Origin: Thermococcus litoralis DSM 5473
GTDB taxonomy: Archaea; Methanobacteriota_B; Thermococci; Thermococcales; Thermococcaceae
NCBI RefSeq assembly: GCF_000246985.2
Contig: NC_022084.1
Span: 26,248-90,247, forward strand
Direction: 5' to 3'
Length of the DNA: 64,000 bases
Numbering within the stretch: position 1 is the stretch's first letter; every line of letters begins with the position of its first letter. The notes beneath the pieces were generated by a model. It did not search any database and was not told the origin of the DNA. It worked only from the letters and a program-made list of their open reading frames with translations. The translations under genes were made by a program, and so were the position numbers. Of this stretch, positions 63,801 through 64,000 are shown in pieces.

Positions 63801-64000
63801 AATTATCCTCTTTGGAGAGCACAGCGTAGTTTACGGAAAACCTGCAATAGCCGCGGCTATTGACTTGAGGACATATGTAAAAGCGGAGTTTAACGAAAAC
63901 GGGAGAATTAGAATAGAAGCGAAAGACATCAGGACTCCAGGCTTGACGGTCTCGTTTTCTGAAGCCTTGGTGTCTCAACAAAAAGCTTGAGTGATTTGGT
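63772..64000 (+). pseudogene. Truncated second copy of mevalonate kinase
   Basis: Codons 1-63 repeat the mvk gene at 60157 with 13 base differences in 189, of which 12 are synonymous and one changes A7 to T. From 63965 the sequence continues with bases identical to 60936 onward, so 586 bases are missing relative to the intact gene and the frame is broken (stop at 63990). The copy continues past the window edge at 64000. Confidence 0.85.

Overview
The window looks like chromosomal DNA of a hyperthermophilic euryarchaeon of the order Thermococcales, most likely a fairly AT-rich Thermococcus. The gene content supports this: ADP-dependent phosphofructokinase, ornithine aminotransferase of the thermococcal type, Alba, L15e, TiaS, RNase P protein 3, pelota, archaeal proteasome beta, XerA, M42 tetrahedral-type aminopeptidase, archaeal SRP RNA and C/D box sRNAs. 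Start sites are typical for the group: GGTGA or GGAGG Shine-Dalgarno sequences, TATA boxes about 25 bases before the transcript start, and frequent 4-base ATGA gene overlaps. Several tail-to-tail gene pairs share stop-codon bases.

Layout. 1-7.8 kb: DeoC with a small partner resembling the A-domain (family 4) encapsulin shell proteins, an ECF transporter S component behind a perfect palindrome, ornithine aminotransferase, thioredoxin reductase, an AAA ATPase, a THUMP protein and QueC. 7.8-8.3 kb: SRP RNA gene. 8.3-26.3 kb: dense housekeeping genes (CutA, acylphosphatase, an ACT-like regulator, DUF460, radical SAM enzyme, TtuA, site-2 protease, lipoate ligase, signal peptidase, M19 dipeptidase, methyltransferase, PP-loop and HypE-like proteins, pelota, L15e), with two C/D box sRNAs tucked against gene ends.

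26.4-35.7 kb is an accessory island. It holds three paralogous transcription units sharing a conserved promoter/leader. They combine a cytosolic TIM-barrel-like protein (DUF4855-like in two units) with surface proteins that carry a signal peptide and a C-terminal membrane anchor: an alpha/alpha-toroid (terpene-cyclase/prenyltransferase fold) protein, a beta-propeller-like protein or a glycosylation-rich ectodomain. The middle unit is damaged: one G-run frameshift, one A6 frameshift, and a structured ~0.37-kb non-coding insertion flanked by imperfect direct repeats. A third propeller copy survives only as a C-terminal stub. This island is the best candidate for an undescribed system.

35.8-59.9 kb: RNase P protein 3 with a COG1325 RNA-binding protein, a DUF835 membrane protein downstream of a broken PaaK-like ligase, an intact divergent PaaK-like ligase, HD hydrolase, TiaS, PurB, Alba, a membrane-anchored HTH regulator, CBS-Zn ribbon protein, proteasome beta, a secreted zinc protease, the cPGS-family GTPase, a frameshifted micro-membrane protein, an XPD-like helicase, M42 peptidase, SfsA, a Toprim protein, XerA, ADP-PFK with a TGM-like operator, and a MEMO protein that belongs to the same system as the radical SAM enzyme at 13.3 kb.

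59.9-64 kb: mevalonate kinase and isopentenyl phosphate kinase (archaeal isoprenoid pathway), a secreted/membrane protein pair, then a second copy of the mevalonate-kinase 5' region. That copy has a 586-bp internal deletion and sits behind a collapsed nucleotidyltransferase-HEPN gene. Its differences from the first copy are almost all synonymous.
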